The notes under the pieces were generated by a model, which worked only from the letters and a program-made list of their open reading frames with translations, was not told where the DNA came from and made no database searches. A stretch of 64,000 nucleotides of DNA from Sclerotinia nivalis (taxonomy: Eukaryota; Ascomycota; Leotiomycetes; Helotiales; Sclerotiniaceae). Both the position numbers and the translations under genes were made by a program. Location of the stretch: the NCBI GenBank assembly GCA_029531795.1, contig JAPEIS010000001.1, forward strand, positions 6,758,001 through 6,822,000, read 5' to 3'. Below are positions 11,401 to 24,200 of the stretch, piece after piece. Each line of letters starts with the position of its first letter. Within the stretch, counting starts at the first letter, position 1.

Positions 11401-11428
11401 ACAATAACTACCGGACAATAACTACCGG
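11401..11428. repeat. 14-bp perfect tandem duplication
   Basis: The unit ACAATAACTACCGG occurs twice head to tail just beyond the 3' end of the sulfite oxidase gene. The rest of 10967-11452 holds no supported gene. Confidence 0.9.
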
Positions 11429-11452
11429 ACTCCGCATGGCATTCCTTCACTC

Positions 11453-13300
11453 TCACTCTTTCGGATCACGACCACCTCTAGCTTCCATCTCTGCATCATA
11501 AGTCTCATCATCCTCCAATTCGAATGGTCCAGGCTGCGTGATCGGCAAGAATGGTATCCCCATTTTCTCATAGATTTGCACCCTCGCTGCCGTCTTTGGT
11601 TTCGACTTGTTGATACTAAAGATTTTGATTCGATGACAAGAAGATGTTACGTGAAGATCCCAATTCCTAGCGGACATTAGCTATTGACCTGATAAATACA
11701 GTGAGGAAAACATACCAAGTAGATCTCACAAACGTAGGCTGCGTATTCATCGAATTGTCCCAACACCTCACAACTAACTCTAACCACCCTTCCGCGTCAA
11801 CCGGGAGATCTATTTCCCACAGTCTCCACGCATGGTAATACTTCTCGCTCAAATTCTCATAAGGAACCTCATACCAAATATTTCCTCCGTCACCACTAAC
11901 CTCCACCCTTACCGGCCAATGTCCTCCCCCGCTATAAGCCCACCCCCTCATTTTGATCTTTCCATCATGCACTATTTGATCCATATCTACCGGACTCATG
12001 ATCGCCGAACTTACTGGCATATCTTGGATACTAAAACCAGAACTATAAGTCGCATTATGTTTCCCTACCTGAGAATTGTAATACAAATACTCTTTCTTCT
12101 GTACCGGCCCAAGGGATTCATGAGGCAGAACATTAATCCTCGTAAGCCATTTACAGGAGCGAGCACCGATATACCCAAACACCACGGCACGCAAAGGAAA
12201 GCCGTGAATTTTGGGGAGTGGTTCCCCATTCATTTCCCAAGCAAGAAGAACCTCGTTGACTTTAACTTTACGCCATGGAACGGATACAGCATAGTTCGAT
12301 AGCTCGCCTTTTTTGAAGTAGGTATCTGCTCCAAGAAACTCGAGATGGTTGGCTCCAGAGGGGTTTTTGAGACCACCGCAGTATTTGATTACTTTTTTGA
12401 GAGATACACCGGTCCATCGCGCGGTTCCAATAGCACCTTCGCCCCACTATATTTCTGTCAGCATGTAAGTATTCTGGATGAAAAGTTTTTACCTACGGGC
12501 GCATTGATAAGTTCATCTCCGTCACCCGGATACTGACTGATTTGCTCAATTCTTCTAGTTCCTGAGCACTGGATCGTGACCACGTTACTTTGTCTCGGGA
12601 AGATGGTTTCATCCTTTAACTCTTTCAAGGTGATACGTTTTGGCTCATTAACCAAACCACCAACATCGAAGAAGTAGGCATCTTCATCGATTTCAGGTAT
12701 TCCACCATGGTTTCGAACAAAATGATCTTCATTAGAAGTTATGGCCGATTCAACGAGTCGGTTCTGTTACTCTTGTTAAACTTGTTCTCTCTATTTTGAG
12801 GAAAGAAAGAAACATACTCGAGGAGGTTCTCCATTGTATGGAAATTGTAAGACATGAAGCATATCTGGAGATTTTTCCTTCTCTACAAATAGCCAACTTT
12901 CTGCTGGAACATCTTTCAACTTTCTTCCCATTGCATAATGATACTGTTTCCATCTCACTCCTTCTAGGATTGGGTTTGTTTTCGGTAAAGGAACTAATTG
13001 AAATTCCGGCGGCTAAGCAGTAATTGATCAGCATTTGAATGTTTTGGGGAAATACCATTGGGCTCATACTGGAGGAAATTTGAACTTTTTCAGAAATTCC
13101 TTTGCCTTTTGCTTTCGCTCGGGATATTTCTCCCATTCGATATATCCGTGCCAGCCCTCGTACTCTTCCTCTAAGTCCAATTCATGGGGATCTGGCATTT
13201 CATCTTTGGAACGAATTTGAAGATCCGGATGTAGGATACTTGGTCGTCTGGCATAACTTCTGCCATTTGCATGGTGGATGTTCAATTCCGGTTCTGTCAT
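11453..13300 (-). CDS. Sulfite oxidase-type molybdopterin oxidoreductase (frameshifted)
   Basis: Model: complement of join 11453-11666, 11716-12446, 12497-12764, 12818-13012, 13070-13300. It encodes the molybdopterin-binding domain, with the Mo-ligand cysteine near residue 208 in TIQCSGTRR, the RNHGG motif, GARSCKWL, and the C-terminal dimerisation domain (MRGWAYSGGG, VEVSGDGG, FVRSTWNWDL). No cytochrome b5 heme domain is present. Such enzymes oxidise sulfite to sulfate or act on related S/N substrates. All introns are 49-57 nt and conserve frame. However, exon 3 carries one surplus base in an A5 run at 12719-12723: translation is family-like on both sides (NEDHF, then VRNHGG) only if one base is skipped. 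Without it the length would be 545 residues. This is either an assembly error or a recent null allele. The start is the ATG at 13300. Confidence 0.85.
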
Positions 13301-14109
13301 TGTGTTTGTATCCCAAGAATCAATTGAATTTCTCGCCCTCAATCTTTTGATCTAAAAAGCTGAATGAGGAGTAAGGAAGGGAGGGACATGATAAGGAAAT
13401 ACGGATAATATAGATTTATCCATTGGTTCCAGCCCATTGTAACCTTACAACGCAGATTATGCAGGCGCCTATGCATTGTAATCAAAACGACCACGGTATC
13501 ACTTCATTTCTTGCTTGCCTCGTCAACACAACTAGGAAATGAATCTCTCGACGTCATGACTTTGATAACGGAAGCGAATGTACAAAAGTTGTGGGTCTAA
13601 TGGTTTAATACCGAAAACTACTCTAGTACCGGCGAGATATCTCCGAAAACGATGGGCCTTAATCGGGATTTGTATGAAGAATGAATTGCAGTCCGGCAAC
13701 ATGCTAACCAAAGAATAACAAAAAAATTGCCAGAATGAAACGATACATTTTGGTAGTTATGGAATAAATTAATTCAAGTCCTTACGATCGATGGATCGGC
13801 ATCGCACAAGCTTCAACAACCAAATCAACGATTGTCAAACTCGGGAACTAATACAGATTTTCGCAAGTGACATTGAGCTTATTCATACTTATACATACCT
13901 TGGCACACCCCGAACTTTTGCCAAGTTTTTAATCGGGATCAAAGGTAATTCGGAAAATAAACTTGTCCCTGTTTTCTGGACAAGGAGTCAATTAATGATT
14001 CAAGAAATCTACTATACATTGTGATGAGACATTGTAAAAAGCTTGTTTCTGCTTAGTCGTAAGCAGATCAAAAGGTTCAGAGCAGTCGGAATAACACCCC
14101 GTAAAGGTC
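13301..14109. other. Intergenic region, nothing recognised
   Basis: Upstream region of the sulfite oxidase gene and 3' side of the enoyl reductase gene. Only a 77-codon plus-strand ORF without a domain (13791-14024) is present, and it is probably fortuitous. Confidence 0.6.
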
Positions 14110-15325
14110 TCACTCGACTTCTGCAAGCCTGTAGACGTATTTGACACCCCTAGCTTGCCCTCTTTGCAAACGTCTCAGTCCTTCTCCTACTCCTTGTAAA
14201 CCTCCATCGATAACCTCAAAAGGATGTCCAGTAAGTCTGCCATCTGCTAACATCTGAGACATATATTTGAAGAACACAGATACCCACTCTGGATCACCCC
14301 TCACAAATTCTTTATCGGTTGGTTGTTTGACCATGCCCGACTTATAGGCGCCCGTGTGTGCTGTACCTACCATGGTGTATACTACTTCAATTCCCTCCTG
14401 AATTGACTCTTCGTCGTACTTATTGGAACCTGCGACGACTGATAGGTAAGACGGAGATTGGGATGAGGATGACGGAGCCAGCATATGGGAGGTCGGAATC
14501 CATGTACCATTCGAACTGATGGCGTCAAGAGCATAGTGACATTCCAAATTCCCCAAGGCTAGTTTGGTAGCTTTAATCATTGTTTCGGTGCCCAAACGAT
14601 AATCGATTAGCTTGTCACCGGAAGATGGATCAAGAAGGGATTCCAAGTGTGAGGAGCTGCTGCCTGCGATGGCAATGATTGGGTGAATGTTGGAAGCGCG
14701 AGCCAATTTAATTGCGAACGTACCAAGAGAGGAAGATGATGCTCCGTAGATGATAAGCGGAAGAGGAATGTTATCAGAGCGTGGCGACCATGGAGGCGGT
14801 AAATGCTGTCGGCGAAATAAAGAAAGTGCCGCAGTCGTAGCAACCAGTGGGATAGTTGCAGCTTCTAAGAGATAATCAGAAAACAGTCATCAGTCATCGA
14901 TTAGACACTGGCCTTCGAAGGTTGTTCCATCTGGTAGTCTCATTACGGTATGCATCGGCGCAACAGCATATTCGGCGTAAGCTCCATTGGGTGCCAGCAT
15001 TGGATGAAAAGCAGCAACACGGTCTCTAAGATGATATTCGGTTTTCATCCGCAAATTCTCCCCGAGGGAATGAATAATGCCAGCGATATCGTCTCCACTG
15101 TTGAGGGATATGTTCAAGGCCTTGATATGAAGCCAGTCTAGAGGAAGGAAATCTGGCTTAGCTACTTCCCGAAGAATATGTTGCGGATTAGTTGCGCTTA
15201 CCTTTAACATTGCTCCCAGCAACAATAACTTTGATCACTATCTCGTCTGGTCCAGGTTGTGGGATTGCGACTTCAGTGATCTCAGTCCAAATGTCAGGGC
15301 TGGGATGGACAATCACTGCCTTCAT
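14110..15325 (-). CDS. MDR-family enoyl reductase / zinc-less alcohol dehydrogenase-like
   Basis: Model: complement of join 14110-14864, 14913-15161, 15202-15325, 375 residues. The N-terminal GroES-like part carries MKAVIVHPSPDIWTEI, SGDDIAGIIHSLG and RVAAFHPMLAPNGAYAEY. The junction AATIPLVATTAALSLF and the nucleotide-binding start IIYGASSSSLGTFAVKLA follow, as in fungal trans-acting enoyl reductases and ToxD-like oxidoreductases. The catalytic zinc ligands of classical alcohol dehydrogenases are absent, as is usual for this branch. The expected role is NADPH-dependent reduction of an activated double bond. No polyketide synthase lies nearby, so a biosynthetic partner is not evident. The second intron (14912-14865) starts with GC rather than GT, the only choice I found that keeps the conserved FE/AATIP frame. 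Confidence 0.85.
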
Positions 15326-16309
15326 AATTCAAATAATGTTATAGGTAAGAAATTCTTTAGGGCCGCCTTTAGATTCAGTATGTGAGGTTATTCGAGGAAG
15401 AGAGGCCGAAGTTGCGATGCGTTTTGTAAGCAACAAGCGCTTCATGTAAGGTAAGCCCAGATCAAAATTTTGTGGCACTCGCAAACGCATATTTGTGCTA
15501 AGGAGGAGTGCACGAGATGATGATTCGTCAACGACGCGTGAAAGTGTTCAATTCATTGCGAACCAAAGATACTCAGATCCCTAACATCACATAGGTTCAT
15601 CAATGTGCACAATGTGCACTATAGTGAGGTCCTGATAGAAAGTAACATGCACCAAGCTTTTACTACCCCAGAGTCTCATGCGGTGAATGAGATCTCTCAT
15701 ACGATATGGGCCAATGGACTTTGTCTCTCGAGTACAGTAAAGAGACATAGCGGAGAGATATCAAAAACTAACGACCCTCTCATTCTCTCCGAATGTGTTA
15801 GAGAACCAAAACAATTCCGAGATCGAGAATAGCATCGCGTTCGAGGATCTTGGAAGTCAGATAAATGACTTGTGCTTAAATGACGAGGCTGAGGACCACT
15901 TGTGTCGATCTTGGTTCTGACTCTGCGGCACTGATTATTTTTCTGATTCGTTCACTTCGAAAACTTGTTGGTGCAGGTCTGGAGAGACACCGGTACTTGA
16001 TCATGAAAAGGTGTACAACTTCGGCTATACCATTATAGGCTAGCGCATGATTATGTAATTTGAGCGCATCTCAACTCATGATATCTACTCGTAATCTAAT
16101 CTAGCATCCAAAAAATATATTTGAAAAGAGTTACACCCAATCAATACCTTCTCTGGTGTACTTTTTTGGTTCACTGTAAAGGATGATGCATTACTACCAA
16201 GTATTTGAAAGAGTAGATTTCGTTTTACTTCCAAAAATCGGTAATATATAGTTATCCTACTACTTTTTCCCATTTAGATTCATGTGTATACGTAGTATGT
16301 GCATCCATC
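15326..16309. other. Intergenic region, nothing recognised
   Basis: Upstream region of the reductase gene and 3' region of the S41 peptidase gene. Short ORFs on both strands (15605-15832 +, 16085-16273 -) show no domain or splice support. Confidence 0.6.
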
Positions 16310-19080
16310 TCAGAGAGTAGCCTTCTGTCCATGTCTTGACCTCCACAAGGGGTCCTTCTCAACCTTCTCCTCCCTCTTCATAACCAATGTATTTCTCTCC
16401 TTCTTTTGATTGGCGACCGGTCTCTTGTCCTTGATGCTCGAGCTCAGACTCTGCACACTTCTCTTTCCATACGACAAACCACTACCGGCAACACAATCAC
16501 CACCGCCCCAAGCCGCTGTAGCAGCTGCCTCCCATACCTTTTCTACGTCTGTAATCATGGGCGCTGTCCAATATAATCTGCAATCCGCTTCTTCGAGTAC
16601 ATATTGAGCGGGGACTCCATCATCCTCATTGCCGGGGAGAATAGCATCTCTCAGATTGATTACTGAATCTGTACTTCTCTTAATCGGAAAGGTTGTGAAA
16701 CGATTGAGAATGGCAATGTCTTCTGGTGTTGCGTTTGGGGACGAGATTGCCATTTGTGCATAATCGTATATGTCACTGAACGAAGTGACTTCCGCTCCTT
16801 TGATACCACCGACACCCTGAATGGGGTCGCTGTTGGGCCGTCCTCCAAAGGCGATGGATTTAACCCCTGCTTGGAGGCGCATGAATTCGCTGAAGATAGT
16901 GCAAGTTGAGGCACAGAAACCATCGTATATCATGACGATGTCTTCCGCAGCGAAAGGTTGGGTCAGGTTACTTAAGGATCCATATCCGGAGACCTCAATA
17001 CCCAAGCCGTATGTGGTATTGGTCGTAGTGAGGGGATCATTAAGGTTCCAGCGCATGAGGTTCGTGTAGTTATCATCCTTGTAGACATGCGGCGCAAATT
17101 TATCTTCGAATGTCAAGAAGGGTTGATTAGTCGTATTGTAATCGAAGCGGTAGTTGAACCAAGTTTCGTATTTTTCAATCAAATCCGACGATGCCGTGTT
17201 TGGGTCATCTTGTAGCTTGTTAGTTTGAATGTGGAAAATCGAAGGCCATTAACGCTTCACTTACAATCTGCAGGAATGTCCTCCGAAAATATCTTAGCTA
17301 TCGTTAGAAATGTGTCGGTTTCTCTCATTCTACTATTGCCATCTTGAACGATATCAGGGAACAGTTGTCGGAATTGATCATAACCTTGCAAAATGTAACC
17401 ACCACTATTTGCTTGCAAGTCAACGATCAATTTTGTCTTTCCATCTCGAACTGCACCAGCGAGGAAGGTTTGGCTAACAGCTTGGAATTCTGCAATTGAC
17501 TCTGACTCAAATGCCAAAAGAGTCAAGACTGCAACGTCCTCGAAACCAGGATCGCTGAGATAATATCCTCCGACAATAGTGTCATTAGTGATAACAACAG
17601 GGGTAGGATATCCAGTAGCGGTTACAATGGCGGCTGCAGGGGCTGCCACTGTTGCTTCGACGGATTTGGTGGTGGTTGGAACGCAGAACTTTTGGTAAAA
17701 GGACTTTCCATCAGTAACACCGGTAAAGTCTCCTTTCACGTTGGCGTAATTTTCGGTAACCAAAGTTGTACCATTTTCGAACCCAAAGGTAGTGTTTGAG
17801 CCCGGATAGATGTATCGGATTCGACCACTAGATGAGAAGTATCCTTGCGAGACCCCTGAGCAGTAGAATTAGCATAATCGGAGAAGATTAGTGCTAGCAT
17901 GTATGAAAAGAGATGTTTTACCTGCTGCCACATATGCTTTCTCGAAGAACATGCTGTTGTATGCAGCATCCGCGTCTTGATTGAAAGAGGCTTGGAAGAT
18001 CCAATCTTCTACATACGTCACCGCGTCAACTCCATTTATCTCTGTAACCTCGGATGCTTCTGAAGGCGAAGCAATAATGTCCTCTGAAAATATTGGTTAG
18101 CACTTTTACTTCATTGTAAGATATCGTCTTCCAATTTACCATATAAGTAGATTTTGGGAATTTCAACTCCATCACTGCTGATAGATACCAAAGATCTCTG
18201 ACGGCGCCAATCAAAAGCAGCGGAGAGAAGATCAGGATAGACCACAAAGTGTCCATCATGAGCCAGTGCGAAAATTTGATACAAATCTTGTTGAAATTCA
18301 TACTCATTCGCATACACACCACCCGTCTCAAGGTTCGATTTCACGGAAGCGAGTTTGCCCATCACATCAAGCGGAGGATAGAAGTATTCTGCTGATGGGT
18401 CCTTGAGGTACTCAAGATCTGTCAAAGTCAGCCGAAGAGTTCAATTTGATGGAGATTTCATCAACAAGATATCATTGGACATATACATAGAAGCCCCTCT
18501 AGTTGAGGTGAATCTTGACCAATTCGGAAAGTGGGAGAAAATGATTGTTGATAACATACCAGACTGCCATTCCATATATGGCTCTAAACCATTAACATAT
18601 TCAAGCGCCGCAGTTGTATTCAATGGCACTGAGTTGAGACAGTCATAGGCTAATTTAGCATCGACTGTGGGTGTCGCTAGACGCAAAAGCTGGTCAGTCT
18701 CAAGAACGACGAGATTTGGTGCGACTACATTCGGTCATAAAACCATGCTTCATCGAAATAGAAGCCTCGAACATAGTCTTGGATAAGTTTGACATATCGG
18801 GTGGAAGTGGTATATGTAGCCTAGCTACTTGATACGCTTCTTCACTCCCGCTGAGGATAACCTCGTTGTGGCTGTTCCACATACCTGAGGGCGACGCAAC
18901 TCTAGCGACAGATGACAAACTGCTAACAACAGCGCAGGCCGCGACCGTATGAGTAGCTGTAGCAATGACGGTTGTCGAAGTGGATTGGTGTCCATGTGTT
19001 GTGCTTGACAAACTGCTGAGACTGCTGAATGGCATTGCAACCGAAGCGACAAGAGACAAAGCCATGCTTGGGGAAGGCAT
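16310..19080 (-). CDS. Secreted peptidase S41 family protein
   Basis: Model: complement of join 16310-17208, 17265-17855, 17922-18083, 18140-18418, 18560-18676, 18885-19080, 747 residues. The N-terminus is hydrophobic and Ser/Ala-rich, fitting a signal peptide. The following parts match fungal S41 (tail-specific protease-like) proteins: AKLAYDCLNSVPL, YLKDPSAEYFYPP, FALAHDGHFVVYPD, and a catalytic-domain core IVDLQANSGGY. Later comes MIYDGFCASTCTIF, around residue 550, where the Ser is the expected nucleophile. Several N-x-S/T sites fit secretion. The C-terminal 60 residues are very basic. The first intron (208 nt) is long for this window and keeps the frame open for 61 codons if retained. 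Substrate unknown. Confidence 0.88.
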
Positions 19081-20845
19081 TTTGGTTGAAGATCCAAAAA
19101 AAATGCGAGCCCGAGAACCACCGCTGAAAAGATAACGGGAAAGACAAGAGATAGAGAGTGAGTTAGAAAGTGAATTAGAGCATGGTCATTGACATATATA
19201 TACATATTTTGATATATTTTGATTGCCACCAACGATTGATCAAGATCTTCTAAATACCATATTGGCAGGTTCCTCTCTCCAATGGGAATTATCCATCTTC
19301 AGACCTTCTTCATTGGGTAAAGTGTGATGGTGCTGGATAAAATGAGGAACGTTAACCTTCCCAAACTTAAAAAAGGACCATTTCCGCCTTTTCGCTATTT
19401 TCACTTTTTTACTTCCTAGGTAGTGGATGCATCATGCGGCCCGTAACTTTATACACATACCACCATGTGGTCGGCGTAGCCGCCTAGGTGGGTGGCACAT
19501 CCACAAACGTGCTGCCGGAATCTGCCGGACAAGCCTAGGCCTTCCCAATTTAGTGCGATTTTACCCCACGGGTATTTGATTGGATAAGAAATAAACCACA
19601 ATTAAAAATCCAATTTGATGATTTTGATTTTTTTATATTACCCAACCTCATGTTTGAGTAACTTGAACTTCGTTAAATTAGAGTTTTTAGTTCAGACTTT
19701 TAATTAGATCACTTTTTGAAGATGAAAATACGATAGTCGTTAGAAATATCAAACATTATTATATAATCCAATCAACAAATGAATAAAACAAATTACGGAA
19801 TTGTCTATAATCTATATAAACTTTATTTTTTTCAATCCGTACTTATAAAACCCCGAAGGCTAAATCGATGTTAGGGAAGGGAGTGGAGCTTTGAAAACGG
19901 GGCAGTTATTCTCCTGCGTTTGTAGTTTTATACTTTTTGGCCGCACAAGTACGGCAGGTACTTTTCAATTTTCAACGACAAAGTGCCGGATATCTGAGAC
20001 ACCCATGATCTTCTTCCCAATGTGACAGGATGTAAGAAGGTCTCGTTCGGGTTCAACGGATTCAAAACGTTGGCTTCCGCGGACATTCCTCGTGTATAGT
20101 CCAGCACAGATTCTCTGAACATTTTATTGCATCCAAGTAAAATCTAGTGCTCTTAAAACCCCTCCTCAAGACATTCCATTAAGCTATGCATTGGAGAAAG
20201 AAAGCGGGTTCGAGGTGTCTTGCCCAAAGCGGAGCCTTTCAAAGCCGACCAGATTTAACACTTCAGACGTGCTCGCACCACTTTCTCTGCTCCAATCTCT
20301 CACCGACAGTTATTTGAGAAGTCTCATACCGCCAGATCTGTAATTGTGTTTTGTTCCCAGGTTTATCCATATCGGTTGTGAATCCATGTCCACCGGTATT
20401 GTCGGTTCAATTGTCGTAGTCCTGGTCATATCTTAAAATAGACATGTATTCGATTTCTTTGTTCACATGTCGCAAACAGGAGTCTGACAACTCAAGTTCA
20501 AATATACATGGGAAAAGCCATTGTTTTCTTCCGCAGATTCGGCACTGGATGACTTCTCATGAGACATCGAGGGCTATGAGCTTTAGCGGGCGCCTCGTCG
20601 ATGGCAATGCACTTGTCGGCCGTTCTTGAGACCGTGTTTATATTGTCAGTCTCGGTACGCGGAGCAGTAACTTTCTTTCTATCAATTGTCAGTTAGTACT
20701 TGAGCAATATAGCTGTGAACCCTGCCAGTAATGGAAAGCTCACGAATTCTTCATAATTTTTGCTCTTGATAGGGTGACTGTTGACTTCTTCGCCATGATT
20801 ACTTGTTGAAACAGAGTGGGACAGTATCACTTCTTACGATATGCT
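19081..20845. other. Intergenic region, nothing firm
   Basis: Upstream of the S41 gene the sequence is AT-rich (about 19560-19860). Only small ORFs without domains occur (19928-20122 -, 20444-20629 +). No RNA gene was recognised. Confidence 0.5.
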
Positions 20846-21638
20846 TTAAACCGCAAAGGACGAAGCCCCTCGAGCTTGTTGACTAGGAGCCAGTGCGTCG
20901 CAATGATTCGATGACACGACATGTTTCCGAGATGCAGAGACTCTGTGGAGGGAGATTCGTCCGTAGCTTGCGGGTGTAAAATACTTGACATTTACTGGCT
21001 GCGACACCAGTATTTTGAGAATATGAAGCTTGCCGGACAAAGGTTGTGTTCGAATGTTTGGTCTATAGCCCTTGGGAAAACAACAGCAATGTGGTTGACT
21101 ATCAGTGGCCAAAGTCAATATGCTTTTGGGTTGATGCGCTCGAGATAATAATATGAGCAGGCTGCAGCCATCCGTCGTCGAAAACCGCTACCGCAATGGA
21201 AGAAAATCCCCGCGTTGAGCCAGGGAAATGATCAAATCTCATTTCCGAATATGTCGTCAGTTTCATGGGACTGTTCGATATTTCGCGCATTGCAGAAATG
21301 GTAGGTAAGGATGGTTCATGAAGTATCATCGGAAGCTTGCAATCTAAAGACAGTATAAGCCTTGACCACCACATTTTTCTTGTCATCTAGCCTATGATTT
21401 CTGCAGCGTGAATGAGGATAAGGCTTCCTAGGAGATTTCTATCTTGCGGTAGGGAAGTTGCCCTGAAATAAAGCTTATCCCCACTGGATAGGAGACCTCC
21501 TGAAGGATGTGCGCATAACTTGCGCAGCCTACTGGCATGATGCTCGAATGTACGATTTTTTTTAACCAGATATTCTGGGATGTTTGATTTTTCTGCGATG
21601 GGAAAGGGATCCAATTCATCTATCCGGTTTTCAAACAA
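20846..21638 (-). pseudogene. Possible decayed gene, unidentified
   Basis: On the minus strand one frame runs from an ATG at 21638 to 21102 with a single TAG (21387-21389) inside 179 codons, and an overlapping frame continues to 20846. The composition is protein-like (LDPFPIAEKSNIPEYLVKK, STRGFSSIAVAVFDDGW). I do not recognise a family. An intron over the stop would also explain the pattern, but no good splice pair was found. A plus-strand ORF at 21788-22228 and a minus-strand one at 22055-22237 lie beside it and are equally unassigned. Confidence 0.3.
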
Positions 21639-22977
21639 CCATTACAATCTTGCAATTTTATGTTAGGTGAACCGTTGCAGGAAACCCAGCCGTGGGGTAA
21701 ACGGTTGCATTGTACTAACTAGAAATGTGACTGCCCACATACACTACTAACGTCGAAGAAATTTCAAGCTCTTATGCAGTACTGCGATTGAAACAATATG
21801 CAGAATCTTTACCAACTTGTGGTACCACATGGCGAAAGAGATATGCATCAAAATTTCTCTCCGTTCCGATTAGGTATGTTGTTATTCCAATCTTACCGCC
21901 TCAAAGATGCAAGGCCTGTAAACCCTCACCAGCGCTCCCAACAGAGCACATACCGATACTTAAAGAATTTTTCAATGACAAAATTCCTTACTCAATGAAC
22001 CATTACTGTCTGGAGAATCGCAATGTACATCAATGGGTTTCGTCTCGTGGTTCGTTAGATTATCAACATCGTCCAACTCCAATAATACCACGCAACAAGC
22101 TCGCGATTATCATGTGGACACACAACGGCATCACTGCAAAAAAAGAAAAGCTCCGCATATACTCCGTTTGGCCACCTAACGACATCCACCAGCGATTCGT
22201 GAAGATCATCGTATATGATCAAATCTGAGATGGTCAATCAAGAAACTCAAAATTTGGATATGTGTGACAGATCTCTGAGACTTGTGCGGAGGAATAAGGT
22301 TATCAACATCTTTTTGACAGCTTTCTCAAAGGGTTGATAAGCTCTCGTGCAATCCCGGCATGTTTTATTCCTGCATGTAGAATTCTCGGAGCATATCGGC
22401 ATCAAAGTAAAGAGAAAGAGATGATGTACTCAGTGATGTGATGTGACGGTGAATTAAGTCACGCATAATATGCTAGCATACAATAGTTGACATTGTGGCT
22501 ACACACCACGGACGATACATACTATAGGCTAGACACTTCTAAAAAGAAGCCGGCAGTACGGTAGAAGCTAAAATGCGGGTACTGGTTCTAAGTTCATGGG
22601 TAACATCACAAGGCTCTAATAACTATCAGGAGCTTTGACAGTAAATACCGGTCGGTAGTGACATGGAAATGTGAGAGGAAAGAGCATAAGGTTATCACAT
22701 CACGTCACATCATATATCACCATTAGCAAGAGTAACACAATAACACAATAACACAATTCCATTCCCTACACCCAACACATATTACCTTACTTCTAAAGCA
22801 AAGAATGATATTCAGTCCTCTACGTGTTTTATCATACGATTTCTCTTTCATACCACAATCTAGCCTAAGGACTAGAATAACCTACCCGAGCTACAGCTAC
22901 CCCACAACATTCCATCATCCTTACTCGCCCTCCACCAAAATCTATTTATTCCTAGGCTATAAAGTAAGGAAACATCA

Positions 22978-24200
22978 ATGGCTCCCGACTTGAACTCACT
23001 TCCTCCTTCACGATCATCAACTACTTCACCCTCCATGTCTCGCACCACTCCAACTCCAACTGAACACCCCGCACATGCAAATGTACGAGGTCAAAGTCCT
23101 TCTCCATCACCGCGTTCTGCATCTACCTCCCTTCAAGCTGCGGCTGCAGTTAACGCAGGTCTTCAACAAGAAGAAAATACGAGACGTATGTTCATTGCTT
23201 TTTCTTTTCTTTAAATAATCACAGTGCAGAACGGCAGCTAATTCTAACGCAGGCTCTTCCACAAGCCGACAACGACAGGCATCGACAGCATCACACTCAG
23301 GCAGAAGACGATCAACAGTTTTAATGAATCTACAAATGAATGACCCAACTTTGCCACCTCAAGGGGAGATTGTTAGTGAAAGTCAAAATCGTACAGCTAG
23401 CCCTATGTCATTTACGGGCTCACCTATCAATGCAAGTGGTGATCCTCATCATTTCCGCGCGCCTAGTCTTGGTGAAATACATCAGGAATTGGAACAAGAA
23501 CAGGAGGCTCAAGTGGTAAGCTACCGTTCTATATGAGAGCCTGCCGAGGAACTCAGGTTCACTAATCGATTTTTTTTTTCGGGCAGAATCGCCTTTTGCA
23601 TATGATTCGAACTCAACAACAACAACTTCAGCAATTACAAGCTGCGAGTGGTCAAGCGCAAGGATCTGCACCAGCCATAGATGAATCTACTCCAACATCT
23701 GAGCGATCTCTATCGTTCTCAACACAAAATATCCCTCCCAATGTGACCTCAGCAATGTCGGTTCCTCGATCACCCATCACGGCGATGCATTCTCGAACTT
23801 CCTTCGATGTTGCACGAGAAAATCTTCATCGGCGATCCAGAACACCTAGTCGAACTGCATCACCTAGGTTGAGATCTTCATCTATAAGCAATGAAGGAGG
23901 AGAATCATGGAATTTGGGAGGTCGTGATGAAAGTGCATACTATCAAGCAGAAACGCAGACGATGATTCGAGAGAATCAAATGTTACGTCAGAGAATACGG
24001 GAATTAGGTATATTAAGCTTTATCAAACATTTTATTGGTCTCTTGATACTAATTAATGATATTTAGAGCGCCAAGTTAGTGAATTACATGCAAATTCCTC
24101 TATAACGCACGAACCTGCCACGGCATCCCATCTTGTGTCATCCACCTCTGTTTCTGAAGAAGCAGCACCACTTGCCGCACCAGCAGATGAGTCAAAATAA
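22978..24200 (+). CDS. Hypothetical Ser/Pro-rich coiled-coil protein
   Basis: Model: join 22978-23185, 23253-23515, 23587-24007, 24067-24200, 341 residues. The first 65 residues are Ser/Thr/Pro-rich and disordered. A segment around HQELEQEQEAQVNRLLHMI then QQQQLQQLQ, and another near the C-terminus (QTMIRENQMLRQRIRELERQV), look like coiled coils. The remainder is Ser/Arg-rich (RRSRTPSRTASPRLRSSS), with many proline-directed and basophilic kinase-type sites. The introns are 67, 71 and 59 nt with good GT...AG ends and phases that close. No catalytic domain is visible. A scaffold or adaptor role is a guess. Confidence 0.8.
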
